Source: Petunia secreta (taxonomy: Eukaryota; Streptophyta; Magnoliopsida; Solanales; Solanaceae). From it: DNA of 64,000 bases. How positions within the stretch are numbered: the stretch's first letter is position 1; each line of letters begins with the position of its first letter. Of this stretch, positions 43,600 to 56,552 are shown piece by piece. The translations under genes were made by a program, and so were the position numbers. Below the pieces are notes generated by a model that worked only from the letters and a program-made list of their open reading frames with translations, was not told where the DNA came from and made no database searches. The stretch lies in assembly GCA_029990175.1 (NCBI GenBank), contig JARKIP010000033.1, positions 6,262,001 to 6,326,000 on the forward strand. Direction: 5' to 3'.

Positions 43600-44575
43600 T
43601 GGAGATGTTACCTCGGGGCCCTGACGTCTCGATGGTATAACTCTGTACTAATTAAACAATAATGAACTGATAGCCTTCGCAACTGTCTGCTTTTGAATTT
43701 GTCTTCGAGGAGGATTCCTTTGCTTAGGTAATTTATCATCGCTTGGCGATGCCCTATGACGGATCCTATGACTGGAAGTTCAAGGTTCATCAGGTCCACG
43801 GAGGTTAACTTAACCACTATCTATTGGTCGCATGAATCCTCGGACGCTTCGCCATCGCTTGAGTTTTCTTCCCGATACACAAACTCCCATGTCTGATAAT
43901 TTTTCAGGAGTGCTTTCATTCTCTCCTGCTCATCCGGCGTACAAATGCCTTCTGTGGAAAAACTTCTTTTACTCGATTGACCACTAGCTGAAAGCTACTG
44001 AAGAGGATGACCTCTCTGCCCCTCCCTCCCCCAGTAAGTAGGCTAAGTCAAGAGCTTGAATTATTGTTTCATTCTATACTTCGTCGCTCTAAGCTCTTGC
44101 GGTCTTGCAGAAGACCATCCCAGTAGGTGTCTTGACCCACAGATCGAGGTCGGCTTTTTCTCTTTTGAGAACTACGTTAATACAGATCTCCCAATGCCCG
44201 GGCTCGATCGTTTCTTTACTCTTGATTGACTTATCCGCCTTTAATTCTAATTTCTCTACAAAGACTGAGGAGAAACCTTCCAATTCTTGTGACTCGATGG
44301 CTGTTCGGGGTTGGTAGATAATGTTTCTCTCTCCCTATTTCTCAGCCTATTCTTCCATCTCCTCTGAGAGTCTGGGTTTAGACCATGTGGTCCGTACCGG
44401 CATGGAGAAGACCATGTTAACCGTATGGCCAAGAAAATATGAGTGCAGCTCCTGGGTTGCCATGATCACAGCTGCAATAAACTGAAAGATAAAAGGCAGA
44501 AACCTGTCTCAACGCGAAGGTCTTTTGCTGGCGTACTTCACGGGAAATTACCTCCATTTCTCTTCTCCTACAAGG
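43600..44575 (-). pseudogene. RNase H, second RNase H and integrase entry, Tat copy C
   Basis: The minus strand gives IIYQPRTAIESQELEGFSSV (end of first RNase H), IQALDLAYLL and SFQLVVN (second RNase H), then INYLSKGILLEDKFKSRQLR and RLSVHYCLI (integrase entry). It is broken by stops and a G-rich insertion near 44028. The order and limits match copy A (4143-5012). The Tekay-like element is inserted just upstream, in the linker after the protease. Confidence 0.65.
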
Positions 44576-44580
44576 ACTGC

Positions 44581-47183
44581 TGTCACGACCCAACTTAGGG
44601 CCTCGACGGATGACCAACACTAAGTGTCGATCATCACTAATCCTACTGATAATCTGCTAACCATTATAACTGATAAACAGAATAAGCATAAACCTAGCTG
44701 ATAAGGAGTATGCAAAGCAAAAAGCTGACAAGGCTAACATAAGCTGACATACATAACATACCGACTGCACCACACAGGGACATATCTACAGGCCTCTAAG
44801 AGTGATGAACTGAATATACAAAGGACGAGATAAGGCCCCGCCATACCCAAGCTGGCTGACTGTACACATACCAAAAGATAAGTAACTCCGGGAGTAAGCG
44901 GAGTGACTCCAATAGCGGATAGATGGCCTACTAACATGGTCCAAGCGTTGATCTATCTGCACCTGCGCGGCATGAAACGCAGCGCCCCAGAAAAGGGCGT
45001 GAGTACGATATGTACCAAGTATGTAAGGCATGAGCATATAATATATCATTGCTGAATGAAACTGTAAGGCTGGAATATAAATATGTAAATATGAGCTGGA
45101 GCATAGCAATATAGCTGGAAATCTGAAGAACGTACTAAACATGATCTGAATATAAACTGAAGTCTAGCTGAATCTAGAACTGAAGACTGAGCTGAACTAT
45201 ACTGATAAATAACTGTAATATGACTGATAGCTGGTTACTAGAAAATAGAACCGAAAGCTGTCAACTGATACTGACACTAAAAACTGGTGGCTGATAACTG
45301 AGAACTGATAACTGGTACTGAGCTAAAACTGAACTGTTATCTGAACTGGTACCTGTCTGGTGTTATGGGATGTATCCCCCCAAATCAGGTAGCTGAAAAC
45401 CTGAACTAATACCTGTCTGGTGTTATGGGCTGTATCCCCCCAAATCAGGTAACTGAAAAGCTGAACTAGTACCTGTCTGGTGTTATGGGCTGTATCCCCC
45501 CAAATCAGGTAACTGAAAAGCTGAACTAGCCTCATGTATAATCATGCAGTGCATACTGTGGCTATATACGCGTATATAACAAACCTGGTGGGTGTTATGG
45601 GCTATATCCCCCCCAGCCAGTAATATCTAGTCTCTCTGGTCAGAGTGTGTGAATGACACCCGGTCACACTAGGTGTTTCAACTCCCGTCTGAACCAGAGG
45701 GGCTGTATCCCCCAGACGGGTAGTATCACACACGACCGGACTGTGTGTCCAATGTCCAGCCTCTATGGGGGACTCCAAATCACACATAACATGATCACAA
45801 TATAAGCATAAGCATGTATGAGGCATAACACGTGTGGCAACAATATATATGGACTCGAAGGAATGATAAGAAAACTCTGGATGGAATTATAGACACAACC
45901 TGAAACTTAGAATTTGTCTAACTCTTTGAATTTCTATAAAAATTTCGGCAGAGTTTCCCCTGAAACTGGATGATCCGCAAAAATAGAACCAGTACTATAC
46001 TATACACGGGAATGGATACCCGGATAAACTGATAACATAAACACGTTAAACGGATAACAAGATGAGACAATTGGATGACATAACAAATCCACAGATAGAA
46101 TGTCTGGACAGCACCACTGTCCTGACTTTCAACCTAATTTTCAGTATGTAGATGAAAGATATAGAGTTCATGGTCTGCATGAAAGTTGTAGATATATGTC
46201 TTAGGGTTCTGGGGATTTTTAAAGAATCTAAATATCAATTTTGCACAAGGAGTTATGATCAATATACTAACAACTGTCCAAAGATCAAAACAATTTTCCA
46301 GATTTTGAAACGTTTAGTCTTGCTGATTTGGACATCTTTTACCTTTTTAGTACCAAATTAAGTATATACAAGGTTTCCTTGGTATCATACAAGTTTCTTA
46401 GAAGAAATACTAAGTTTAGAACTAAGAAAAGCTTCAAAAGCTAAAAGATACATGCCTTGCTAAAAGAAAAGTTTAGCCTTACATACCTTTGATGTTTCTT
46501 GCTTCTAAACCATGTTTCCTTTGAATTCCACACCTCCCAAAGCTTTAAAAAGCTATAATACAATATTTAGGTACTTTACTTAGCCATGAAGTAATTCTAA
46601 AACTCAAACTATAGAAGAAATTGAAGGTAGCATAATGTTACCCTAATCGCGTAGAGCGTTTTGACGCAATCTGTCTTCAATTTCGAGTTAAGGTTGATGT
46701 TGTTTCTTCAAAATTATAAAAATTAGCTTCAAACTCAAGAGAGAACTGTTTCTATGGTGTATGTTCTGGAAATGACGAAAATAATACATTTTTTTCCTTT
46801 TATACTCGAAATATTTCAGTTACATTCCTCTTTTGCGCTTATGGCCCTTTTTCTGGCATGACTTCTGACGCTCATATCTTTTTATCTAAGTTGTATGAAC
46901 AAACCGTTAAAAGTGTTAGAAACTAAACTCCAAGACCTTCACTTTGGTATATGATATGTCCCCAAAAGACCTCATTTAATACATGAAATTAATTGCTGAA
47001 AAAGCTCTGTTACAAGGCAATTCCTTAGTCGGTTTTTCCGCAACTTAAATCCGATTTTTCCCAAACTTTATATTCAATATTTAAACATTATATATGGTCA
47101 TATTATGACTTTAAACTCACTTAAATCATTCTTAACATGTCATTAGAATGATATACGTCACTTTAGACATATGGGGTGTAACA
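44581..47183 (-). repeat. 3' LTR of the Tekay-like element (2603 bp)
   Basis: On the + strand: TGTCACGACCC at the start, GGGGTGTAACA at the end. The polypurine tract AACGGGGGAAGAT lies next to it (47184-47197, minus strand). Against the 5' LTR it lacks a 5-base GGATT near 46340 and carries about 25 substitutions. Confidence 0.9.
45340..45530 (-). repeat. Three 60-bp tandem repeats in the Tekay LTR
   Basis: Units share GTACCTGTCTGGTGTTATGG, GCTGTATCCCCCCAAATCAG and GTAACTGAAAAGCTGAACTA. The same array is at 52240-52425. A related motif GGTGTTATGGGCTATATCCC occurs once more near 45590. Confidence 0.9.
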
Positions 47184-48430
47184 ATCTTCCCCCGTTACGA
47201 ACATTTGTCCTCGAATATTAAATGAAGTATGTGGAAGCATTAAGCAACGATCTGCTACATACCTGAAGTAGTGAAGAGATGTGGATATTTGGCTATCATG
47301 TCATTTTCAGCTTCCCAAGTTATTTCTTCTACATTATTGCTTCGTTATAGCACCTTAACTGAAGGAATGTCTTTCGTCCTTAGTTGACGAATCTGCCTAT
47401 CAAAAATTGCAATTGGCATCTCTTCATAAGTAAATTGCTCCGTGATCTGTATATCATCTACTGGTACAACTCTAGAAGGATCTCCAACACATTTTCTGAG
47501 CATAGAAACATGGAATACTGGATGTACCTCCTGAAGGTCTGCTGGAAGGTCTAACTCGTAGGCTACATGCCCAACTCGCCTGATAACCTGATATGGACCA
47601 ATAAATCTAGGGCTATGCTTCCCTTTTTTTCCAAATCTCATAACGCCTTTCATAGATGATACTTTCAGGAATACCCAATCGACCAATCTGAAATTCTAAA
47701 TCTCGACGTCGGTTTTCTACATAGGACTTCTGCCTACTCTGTGCTGCTAATAATATTTCCCTGATTAACTTGACTTTATCAGCTGCCCGTTGGATTAAAT
47801 CTGGACCTATTAATTGAGACCCGCCAACCTCAAACCATCCTATAGGAGACCTGCATTTGTACCCATATAAAGCTTCATATGGCACTATTTGTATGCTAGA
47901 ACGATAGCTATTATTATATGCAAACTCTATCAACAGTAGATGATCACTCCAACTGCCTCCAAAATCTAACACGTAAGCTCTAAGCATATCGTCTAATATC
48001 TGAATGGTCTGCTCAGCCTGTCGATCTGTCTATGGATGAAATGTTGTACTCAGATTCACCTGTGTCCCTAAACCTGTCTGGAACGATCGCTAGAAATTAG
48101 CTGTAAACTGGTGCGCTCCTGTCTGAAATAATAGATACTGGAATATTTGTAGGCGCACTATCTCTCTGATATAAATTCTGGCATAATCCTCTGCTGTATA
48201 GGTAGTTCTAACAGCAAGAAATGAGTTGATTTAGTAAGCCTGTCAACTATAACCCAAGTAGAGTCATACTTGCTCCGCGTACGGGGCAAGCCTGTAATGA
48301 AGTCCATATTCACTGCTTCCCATTTCCATGATGGAATATCGAATTCATGTAACAAGCCACTAGGTTTTTTTATGCTTGACTTTAACCTGCTGGCAGTTAG
48401 GACACTGAGCCATAAATTCTGCTTTATCAC
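47184..48430 (-). pseudogene. Integrase core and chromodomain-like C-terminus of the Tekay-like element
   Basis: From the N-side: WKWEAVNMDFITGLPRTRSK (first Asp), the middle in broken frames, then GGSWSDHLLLIEFAYNNSYR (47987 downward), PYEALYGYKCRSPIGWFEVG, GKKGKHSPRFIGPYQVIRRV and LPADLQEVHPVFHVSMLRKC. Past a TAA (47343) the frame goes on RSNNVEEITWEAENDMIAKY, PHLF, a chromodomain end (E-x-TWE). The chromodomain is the module by which chromoviruses recognise histone marks. A frameshift near 47613-47690 and other breaks make it inactive. Confidence 0.75.
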
Positions 48431-48481
48431 GCTTCATTCCGTCCCAACAGTAAAACTGCTTAAGGTCATGATACATCTTAG

Positions 48482-49430
48482 TCATACCTGGGTGAACAAT
48501 GTATCTGGAATAATATGCCTCGGACATAATCTATCCACGTAAATTTGCAACATCAGGAACACATCTTTATACATGAGAACCCCGTCACTAGTAACCTTGT
48601 ATGGTGACTCCAATTTTCTTCTGGCTATTTGTCTGTATTCAACTAGAACTGTATCCTCATACTGACGTTGTTTTACTTCTACCACTAGGAAAGTAGTGCC
48701 TGCATTCTGAATTGTAACTTCTGCGTCCTCTGAATCTATTAATCTGACTTCCATACTGGCCAACTGGTGGAGTTTATGAGCTAACTCTTTTTTTTTTTGT
48801 GGCTGTAAGTAAGATAAACTACACATGGACTTTTGACTAAGGGCATCACTACAACATTCGCTTTACCTGGATGATAAAGAATTTCCATGTCATAGTCCTT
48901 TAGTAACTCTAGTCATCGCCTTTGTCGCAGGTTTAGCTCCTTTTACTTAAATATGTACTGGAGGCTCTTGTAGTATGTATAAATATCAACATGAACCCCG
49001 TACAAATAATGTCTCCAAATCTTGAATGACTGCTGCAAGCCTCCAAATCATGAGCAAGGTAGTTCTGCTCGTGCTTTTTCAGCTGCCTGGAAGCATAGGC
49101 AATTACTCTTCCGTGCTGCATCAGACACAACCAAGACCAATTCGAGAAGCGTCACAGTAAATTACATAGCCCTCAAATCCATCTGAAAGTGTAAGTACTG
49201 GAGCTGCTATCAACCTGTTCTTTAGTTCTTGGAACTGTACTCGCAAGAATCAGACCACTGAAATTTAGCTATTTTATGTGTCAATTTGGTCAGTGGAGTT
49301 GCAATGGAGGAAAAACCCTCTACGAACCTTCTGTAATAACCTGCCAAACCGAGTAAACTACGTACATCAGTTGGCGTCGTAGGTCTGGGCCAATTCTTCA
49401 CAGCCTCAATCTTCTGGCCATCTACTTTAA
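48482..49430 (-). pseudogene. RNase H and integrase zinc region of the Tekay-like element
   Basis: RNase H is seen at 49130-48933 ([29 protein letters not shown]) after a broken beginning. The linker follows at 48826-48482 (LHQLASMEVRLIDSEDAEVT, VLMYKDVFLM). The zinc-binding end, with CPNCQQVKVKHK, lies near 48410. The middle RNase H part (DHKSLKYL region) is broken by frameshift and stops. Confidence 0.7.
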
Positions 49431-49434
49431 TTCC

Positions 49435-50000
49435 TTATGCTGAAACTATATGGCCAAGAAATGCCACTGAATCTAACCAGAATTCACACTTTGAGAACTT
49501 AGCATATAATTGTTGGTCCCGAAGAGTACCCAATATTGTGCGTAGGTGCTCCGCATGCTCTGATTCAGACTTTGAATAGATGAGAATGTCATCAATAAAT
49601 ATAATCACAAATAAATCTAGATAAAGCCTGAATACGCTGTTCATCAGATCCATAAATACTGCAGGGGCATTAGTAAGTCCAAACGACATCACTAAATACT
49701 CATAATGGCCATACCTAGTCCTGAATACAGTCTTAGGTATATTAGATTCTCTGACTCTAACCTGATGGTAGCCTGATCGCAAATCTATCTTCGAGAAGTA
49801 TTTGGCACCCTAAAGTTGGTCGAACAAGTCATCAATCTTGGGAAGAGGGTATTTATTCCATATTATGACTTTATTATCTATCTATAATCTATGCACATGC
49901 ATCGAGAACCATCTTTCTCTTTCACAAATAATACTGAGACTCTCCACGAGGAAATGTTGGGTCTGATGGGGCCTTTATCTGACAAATCCTTCAGTTTCTC
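49435..50000 (-). pseudogene. Reverse transcriptase of the Tekay-like element, N-terminus damaged
   Basis: The open part (49782-49435) reads [40 protein letters not shown] and the catalytic [13 protein letters not shown] with both Asp, then [20 protein letters not shown]. Before 49782 the region matching KKDGS-RMCIDYRQLNK is present in broken form (to about 49930). Directly before it the sequence jumps to the gag zinc knuckle, so the protease is deleted. Confidence 0.75.
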
Positions 50001-50001
50001 C

Positions 50002-51269
50002 TTAAGTTCTTTCAGTTATGCAGGTGCTATCCTGAAGAACATGCCCATGATGGCGTGCTGGTGCTAAGAAGGCAACTGCTGATCTAGCTGGCTTAGCTGC
50101 ACCACTACCATACCCAGTCGGGCAACCTCTCCTGAAGTGGCCTGCCTTAATACAACGAGTATCAACTCCTAACTTACATGGTCCCAAGTGGCGTCTACCA
50201 AAATCTGGACATCTGGGATATGTCTGACCAGCCTGTACAGAAGTACCACGACGCTTAAATCCTGAAGTCTGTTATGCGTGACTAGATCTGGACTGAGGAA
50301 GTCTATCAGATCTCAGGCCACGGGACTCTTGAGGTATATTAGCTAGTGGCTGTCTAACACTCTGCTGCCTACTCACTCCAGATGTCTCTCTAAATGAACA
50401 AGACAATCTTCCCCTCTTATGTAACCCTCTATCCCTATCGGATCTCTGTTTCTGCTTATTCTCCTCAAGTGATAAAGAAAATGCCTGAATGTATAATATA
50501 ATAACTGGCTGCATAGCAACGGTCATACACTCATTCACCAGGCGTGGACCAAGTCACACTACATACCTGTGAATTATATCCTCCATACTCGCTACCATAG
50601 TGGGGGCAAACCTTTCTAAAGAATTAAAGAGATAATTATACTCTTCTACACTCAAACTTTCCTGTCTCAAGGTCAGGAACTGATTAGCACGGCTCTCTGT
50701 GTCTCTATGGGCATATACTGATGAAGGAAGGCATCTGAGAATTACTTCCAAGTCGCGGGAGTAGCATCTGGCCCTTTAGATAGCTCCCATGTCTAATACC
50801 ACCCTGCTGCTAGGTCATGCAATCTGAATGCAGCCAACTCTACTGACTCTGTCTCTGACGCGTGCATGACCCTCAACACCCTGGCTATCCTCACAAGAAA
50901 ATCCCGAGGGTCTTCTCCTGTACGGGATCCAGTAAAGACTGGAGGCTCTAGTCGGACAAAATCCCTGATCCTGGATCCAGTATCTCCCTGGGCATCTGCA
51001 CTATGCTGTCTATTCTGAGCAACTACAACACTGGTCAATAATCTGATGGCATCCCTCACTTCGTGCCCCTAACAATCAGGCTGAGGAGCTGGAGGTATGG
51101 CAGCTGCAGTCCCTCTAATATCGCCCTGAACTGAAGGGATCTGTGAGGCCTCAGATGGAGCCTCAGGTCTGAACTCCTCACTCTCATCCACCTCAGGTGG
51201 CACTCTACTAATACCCTGGCCAGCAATGGCCTTGCCCTTCTGGCAGCTGTTAGTTTTTTTCGGCGGCAT
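50002..51269 (-). pseudogene. gag: gag of the Tekay-like element
   Basis: It opens MPPKKTNSCQKGKAIAGQGI (51269), stops after 66 codons at 51069, and goes on in frame pieces: RDFVRLEPPVFTGSRTGEDP (51059-50793), FLTLRQESLSVEEYNYLFNS (50751-50554), and a zinc knuckle near 50150 (CIKAGHFRRGCP, first Cys pair incomplete). Gag would form the particle. Three or more breaks prevent that. The start is chosen by similarity to MPPRR gag starts of chromoviruses. Confidence 0.75.
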
Positions 51270-51458
51270 CGCTTAGCTGAAAACACTATTGTTAGAGGGC
51301 TGAATTCTATAATCATGGCTCTATCGCACGATCTAGAGAAGAAAGAAAGACAACTGTCCTGAAGTGCCTTGTAGCCTCCTGTTCAAAAGTATGGCGCGCA
51401 ACATACTCCTAAACAAGTCTCTACTAGACACGGCCTGTAGACACCCTAGGACTGAACT

Positions 51459-51470
51459 GCTCTGATACCA
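51459..51470 (-). other. Primer-binding site of the Tekay-like element
   Basis: TGGTATCAGAGC on the minus strand, four bases after the LTR end (TGACA at 51475-51479). It is a perfect match to the complement of initiator tRNA-Met. Confidence 0.9.
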
Positions 51471-51474
51471 CTTT

Positions 51475-54083
51475 TGTCACGACCCAACTTAGGGTCGCGA
51501 CGGATGACCAACACTAAGTGTCGATCATCACTAATCCTACTGATAATCTGCTGACCATTATAACTGATAAACAGAATAAGCATAAACCTAGCTGATAAGG
51601 AGTATGCAATGCAAAAAGCTGACAAGGCTAACATAAGCTGACATACATAACATACCGACTGCACCACACAGGGACATATCTACAGGCCTCTAAGAGTGAT
51701 GAACTGAATATACAAAGGACGAGATAAGGCCCCGCCATACCCAAGCTGGCTGACTGTACACATACCAAAAGATAAGTAACTCCGGGAGTAAGCGGAGTGA
51801 CTCCAATAGCGGATAGATGGCCTACTAACATGGTCCAAGCGTTGATTTATCTGCACCTGCGCGGCATGAAACGCAGCGCCCCAGAAAAGTGCGTGAGTAC
51901 GATATGTACCAAGTATGTAAGGCATGAGCATATAATATATCATTGCTGAATGAAACTGTAAGGCTGGAATATAAATATGTAAATATGAGCTGGAGCATAG
52001 CAATATAGCTGGAAATCTGAAGAACGTACTAAACATGATCTGAATATAAACTGAAGTCTAGCTGAATCTATAACTGAAGACTGAGCTGAACTATACTGAT
52101 AAATAACTGTAATATGACTGATAGCTGGTTACTAGAAAATAGAACCGAAAGCTGTCAACTGATACTGACACTAAAAACTGGTGGCTGATAACTGAGAACT
52201 GATAACGGGTACTGAGCTAAAACTGAACTGTTATCTGAACTGGTACCTGTCTGGTGTTATGGGATGTATCCCCCCAAATCAGGTAGCTGAAAACCTGAAC
52301 TAGTACCTGTCTGGTGTTATGGGCTGTATCCCCCCAAATCAGGTAACTGAAAAGCTGAACTAGTACCTGTCTGGTGTTATGGGCTGTATCCCCCCAAATC
52401 AGGTAACTGAAAAGCTGAACTAGCCTCATGTATAATCATGCAGTGCATACTGTGGCTATATACGCGTATATAACAAACCTGGTGGGTGTTATGGGCTATA
52501 TCCCCCCCAGCCAGTAATATCTAGTCTCTCTGGTCAGAGTGTGTGAATGACACCCGGTCACACTAGGTGTTTCAACTCCCGTCTGAACCAGAGGGGTTGT
52601 ATCCCCCAGACGGGTAGTATCACACGCGACCGGACTGTGTGTCCAATGTCCAGCCTCTATGGGGGACTCCAAATCACACATAACATGATCAAAATATAAG
52701 CATAAGCATGTATGAGGCATAACACGTGTGGCAACAATATATATGGACTCGAAGGAATGATAAGAAAACTCTGGATGGAATTATAGACACAACCTGAAAC
52801 TTAGAATTTGTCTAACTCTTTGAATTTCTATAAAAATTTCGGCAGAGTTTCCCCTGAAACTGGATGATCCGCAAAAACAGAACCAGTACTATACTATACA
52901 CGGGAATGGATACCCGGATAAACTGATAACATAAACACGTTAAACGGATAACAAGATGAGACAATTGGATGACATAACAAATCCACAGATAGAATGTCTG
53001 GACAGCACCACTGTCCTGACTTTCAACCTAATTTTCAGTATGTAGATGAAAGATATAGAGTTCATGGTCTGCATGAAAGTTGTAGATATATGTCTTAGGG
53101 TTCTGGGGATTTTTAAAGAATCTAAATATCAATTTTGCACAAGGAGTTATGATCAATATACTAACAACTGTCCAAAGATCAAAACAATTTTCCAGATTTT
53201 GAAACGTTTAGTCTTGCTGATTTGGACATCTTTTACCTTGGATTTTAGTACCAAATTAAGTATATACAAGGTTTCCTTGGTATCATACAAGTTTCTTAGA
53301 AGAAATACTAAGTTTAGAACTAAGAAAAGCTTCAAAAGCTAAAAGATACATGCCTTGCTAAAAGAAAGGTTTAGCCTTACATACCTTTGATGTTTCTTGC
53401 TTCTAAACCATGTTTCCTTTGAATTCCACACCTCCCAAAGCTTTAAAAAGCTATAATACAATATTTAGGTACTTTACTTAGCCATGAAGTAATTCTAAAA
53501 CTCAAACTATAGAAGAAATTGAAGGTAGCATAATGTTACCCTAATCGCGTAGAGCGTTTTGACGCAATCTGTCTTCAATTTCGAGTTAAGGTTGATGTTG
53601 TTTCTTCAAAATCATAAAAATTAGCTTCAAACTCAAGAGAGAACTGTTTCTATGGTGTATGTTCTGGAAATGACGAAAATAATACATTTTTTTCCTTTTA
53701 TACTCGAAATATTTCAGTTACAGTCCTCTTTTGCGCTTATGGCCCTTTTTCTGGCCTGATTTCTGATGCTCATATCTTTTTATCTATAAGTTGTATGAAC
53801 AAACCGTTAAAAGTGTTAGAAACTAAACTCCAAGACCTTCAATTTGGTATATGATATGTCCCCAAAAGACCTCATATAATACATGAAATTAATTGCTGAA
53901 AAAGCTCTGTTACAAGGCAATTCCTTAGTCGGTTTTTCCGCAACTTAAATCCGATTTTTTCCAAACTTTATATTCAACATTTAAACATTATATATGGTCA
54001 TATTATGACTTTAAACTCACTTAAATCATTCTTAACATGTCATTGGAATGATATACGTCACTTTAGACATATGGGGTGTAACA
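51475..54083 (-). repeat. 5' LTR of the Tekay-like element (2609 bp)
   Basis: The same ends as the 3' LTR; target duplication ACTGC follows at 54084-54088. It contains the three 60-bp repeats (52240-52425) and a short + strand frame at 53046-53342 that is absent in full form in the 3' LTR and is not a gene. Confidence 0.9.
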
Positions 54084-54429
54084 ACTGCATTCCATGCTAT
54101 CTCTGAGATTGAAACATACAGCAACAGATGCTCACCTAGCTCTGGCTTGGTTATCAAATAGAAGTTGTAGGAGCTTTATCTTTGCATGGGCTACGGTTAG
54201 GTAACTCTGTATCAGCCACAGGGGTTCTCCTTGCCTCCGCAGCACCTCGGAGAACTGACATACTAGTTATGTTGCCTAGGAGACTAGCTGGTCCATCATT
54301 GATAATCGATCCCGTAGTTCACTGATCTCTTCTTTGACTTCTCATTACATGGCCTTGAACTCGATGGACTCCTCATTGTCATGTTTACTTTGGCTATTGG
54401 CCGAACGCTAAGATCTCCGTCATAAGTAG

Positions 54430-56490
54430 GATAATATTCTCCAAGTGAAGACTCCTAACCCCGCAAGTCATTAACCCCATGCGAAGTCGGGTATCTGAAG
54501 ACTTGATGGAGTATTGAGGGTACTCTCTTAATATTTTGTATCCAAGGCCGTCCCAAGATGATGTCGTAAGACAGATTAAAACTCAGCACCTGGAAGGGAG
54601 TAATACCTATCACGCCCGGTATATGGACCGGTAGAGCTAGTTCCCTGATAGGTTCTTCATGACAGCCATTGAAGTTAACCATGTTCCAAGGACTTGAAGC
54701 TACTTGGTGGAATTGACGTGTATTCTACAACATCTCCATTCGAATAATATTTACGCTACTCCTCTGATCGATTAGAGCTTGTTGGATGCGAAGACCGGAC
54801 ACTTATACAAAAACGACAAGGTCACTCTGGTGCCCTCCTTCTTCCACCGGGCTTAATGGGATTGGACTGAGCAATGCCCCCAACTCTGTAGTCCCCTAAG
54901 TTAAGGTTGGTCCCAATACTATGAAGATTGCATTGATGGTCCTCGAGTTTTCAGAATCTGGCACTCTCGAACTCTGTGGTCCTTCTTTAATCAAGTCTCT
55001 TGAGGTGTCCTTCTTTTAATAGATTCTAAATTTTTATCATCGGAGCCTTGCAATCGACCGTCGCATGGCCACCGATGCGATGAAAATCACAATAGGGTGT
55101 TGCGTTTCTCCCCGTTGCTCCTTTTATAGTAGGCGGCCATTGGACCCTTAGACCTAGCTTACCAAAGTGATTGGCAACAAAATCCACAGCGTTGACTCGC
55201 AAACCAAAATCTCTGAAGCTACAAGACTCTTCTCGCTTTTCTTGGGATCCAGATCCCCGAAACTGCTATGCTTTCCGATTCCCGCCTGGTTTTAGACATT
55301 TACTTTTGTTCTTCTTTCGTCCCCCCTCACTTTCTAGAGAGGGACTCCCTGCTCTCTTCCTTCGCTCAACTTCGAGGTTCTGGGAATGGTTTGGACCCAA
55401 GCGAAGTTTCTCTGTGTACCTCTGATGCAATCCGCTCCATGTTGTCACATGATGTTGAGTCAAACTCCACTATAGTTCCCTGGTAGCTAACGACCCTTTC
55501 GAGTTCAGAATTTTGCCAAAGTATACCACGGTAATATTATCGGGGAGTGGAGGAAGCTCCATGCATTCTCACTGAAACCTGTCAAGGTAGTGCTTCAGCA
55601 GTTAGTCGTCACGCTGCGGATCTCGAAGATGTCCTCCATGCGCTTCTCCCACTTGCAGGCACCAGAATGCGCTTTCTTGAATAGGTCCTGCATCTAAGTG
55701 AATGATTTGATGGAGCCCATTAGTAGCTGGGTGTACCAAGCAAGGGCGCCTTTGGTCAAAGTTGAGCCAAACCTCTTCATCAGAGCAGACTGAATCTCTT
55801 CCTGGGTGATCTTGTTACTCTTTACAACCGTGTAATACGTAATAATATGCTCATTCGAATTAGTTGTTCTGTCATACTTCAAGTTATCCTGCAGATGGAA
55901 GTGCTTTGGTATGTGGACCGGTGCAGCGCTTGCTTTGTATGCATGCTTGTAAAATTTTTGCTCATCTACCGTGGTTACTTAGGGTGGAGCACCCGGCATA
56001 CTACTAATCCGGTCGTGGATGGCCTTCAACTCTTTATGAGGTCCTGAATTATAGGTTCTCCTTTAAGATCTTGATTGTTGATTTTTGATGATCCTTCAGG
56101 GGTAGCATCCATGTTTCGCCTACTGTTAGGGACGGATACTGGTGAATGGTTCGTAGGCGCTGGTCCTCTTGGGGATGTTGGCCTCTGAGACTATCCAGCA
56201 AATATCGCTCTTAAGTTCTAAGATATCTCTTCGACTATGTTGTTCGAGTTCCGCTCTACTTGTTCAGACATAGAGTTGAGGAGATTAACAAGAAAACTTT
56301 TGAATTCAGTATTACCTTTTGGTAGTTGGTCGCCTTCCCCATTGCTGGTGATATGTGTTGGCTCCTGGGAAGGATCTTTCGGTTGTTCGACGGGATCCTT
56401 AGGTTGGACGCTGAGATCCTTGGGATCCTTTACAGATTCATCTACTATATCTGTAGTGTTCTTCGGAACGTTGCTACTATCATCAGACAT
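54430..56490 (-). pseudogene. gag: gag and protease of Tat copy C, decayed
   Basis: It opens MSDDSSNVPKNTTDIVDESV (56490), with repeated PKDP motifs, and stays open to 56218. It continues in pieces: MKYDRTTNSNEHIITYYTVV and KRFGSTLTKGALAWYTQ (55882-55694), WSGLHQRYTEKLRLGP (55440), a Tat-type zinc knuckle near 55090, the protease site ALIDQRSSVNII near 54770 and VLSFNLSYDIILGRPWIQNI (54600). Catalytic DSG/DTG is lost (DQR). Behind it the linker meets the Tekay insertion at 54083. Confidence 0.75.
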
Positions 56491-56526
56491 GATTGCGCCT
56501 TTTCCTCCATAGAATAACTATAATTA

Positions 56527-56552
56527 CCTGGGCCCAACGATGGGCGCCAAAC
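56527..56552 (-). other. Primer-binding region of Tat copy C
   Basis: Directly after the LTR end the minus strand reads GTTTGGCGCCCATCGTTGGG. TGGCGCC-type primer sites are usual in plant Gypsy elements of the Tat/Athila group; the tRNA is not assigned. Copy B lacks this stretch. Confidence 0.6.

Larger units (their letters stand above)
44581..54083 (-). mobile_element. Tekay-like chromovirus (Ty3/Gypsy), young but defective
   Basis: It has two LTRs of 2.6 kb (44581-47183 and 51475-54083), primer site TGGTATCAGAGC (51470-51459), gag, reverse transcriptase, RNase H, integrase and a chromodomain-like end. The target duplication ACTGC is at 44576-44580 and 54084-54088. The LTRs differ at only about 25-30 places by eye, roughly 1%, so insertion was recent. 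The internal part is 4.3 kb and lacks most of the protease and the start of reverse transcriptase. Long LTRs, a MPPKK gag start and the C-terminal chromodomain point to Tekay/Del. Confidence 0.85.

Noticed and set aside
44734..45142. Cys/Leu-rich ORFs duplicated at 51628-52036
   Set aside because: They too are LTR sequence, duplicated with the LTR, with no family motif.
46152..46361. Short ORF repeated at 46152 and 53046 (MKDIEFMVCMKVVDICLRVL)
   Set aside because: It is present twice only because it lies in both LTRs of the Tekay-like element; a 5-base indel changes its end, and no coding signal is seen.
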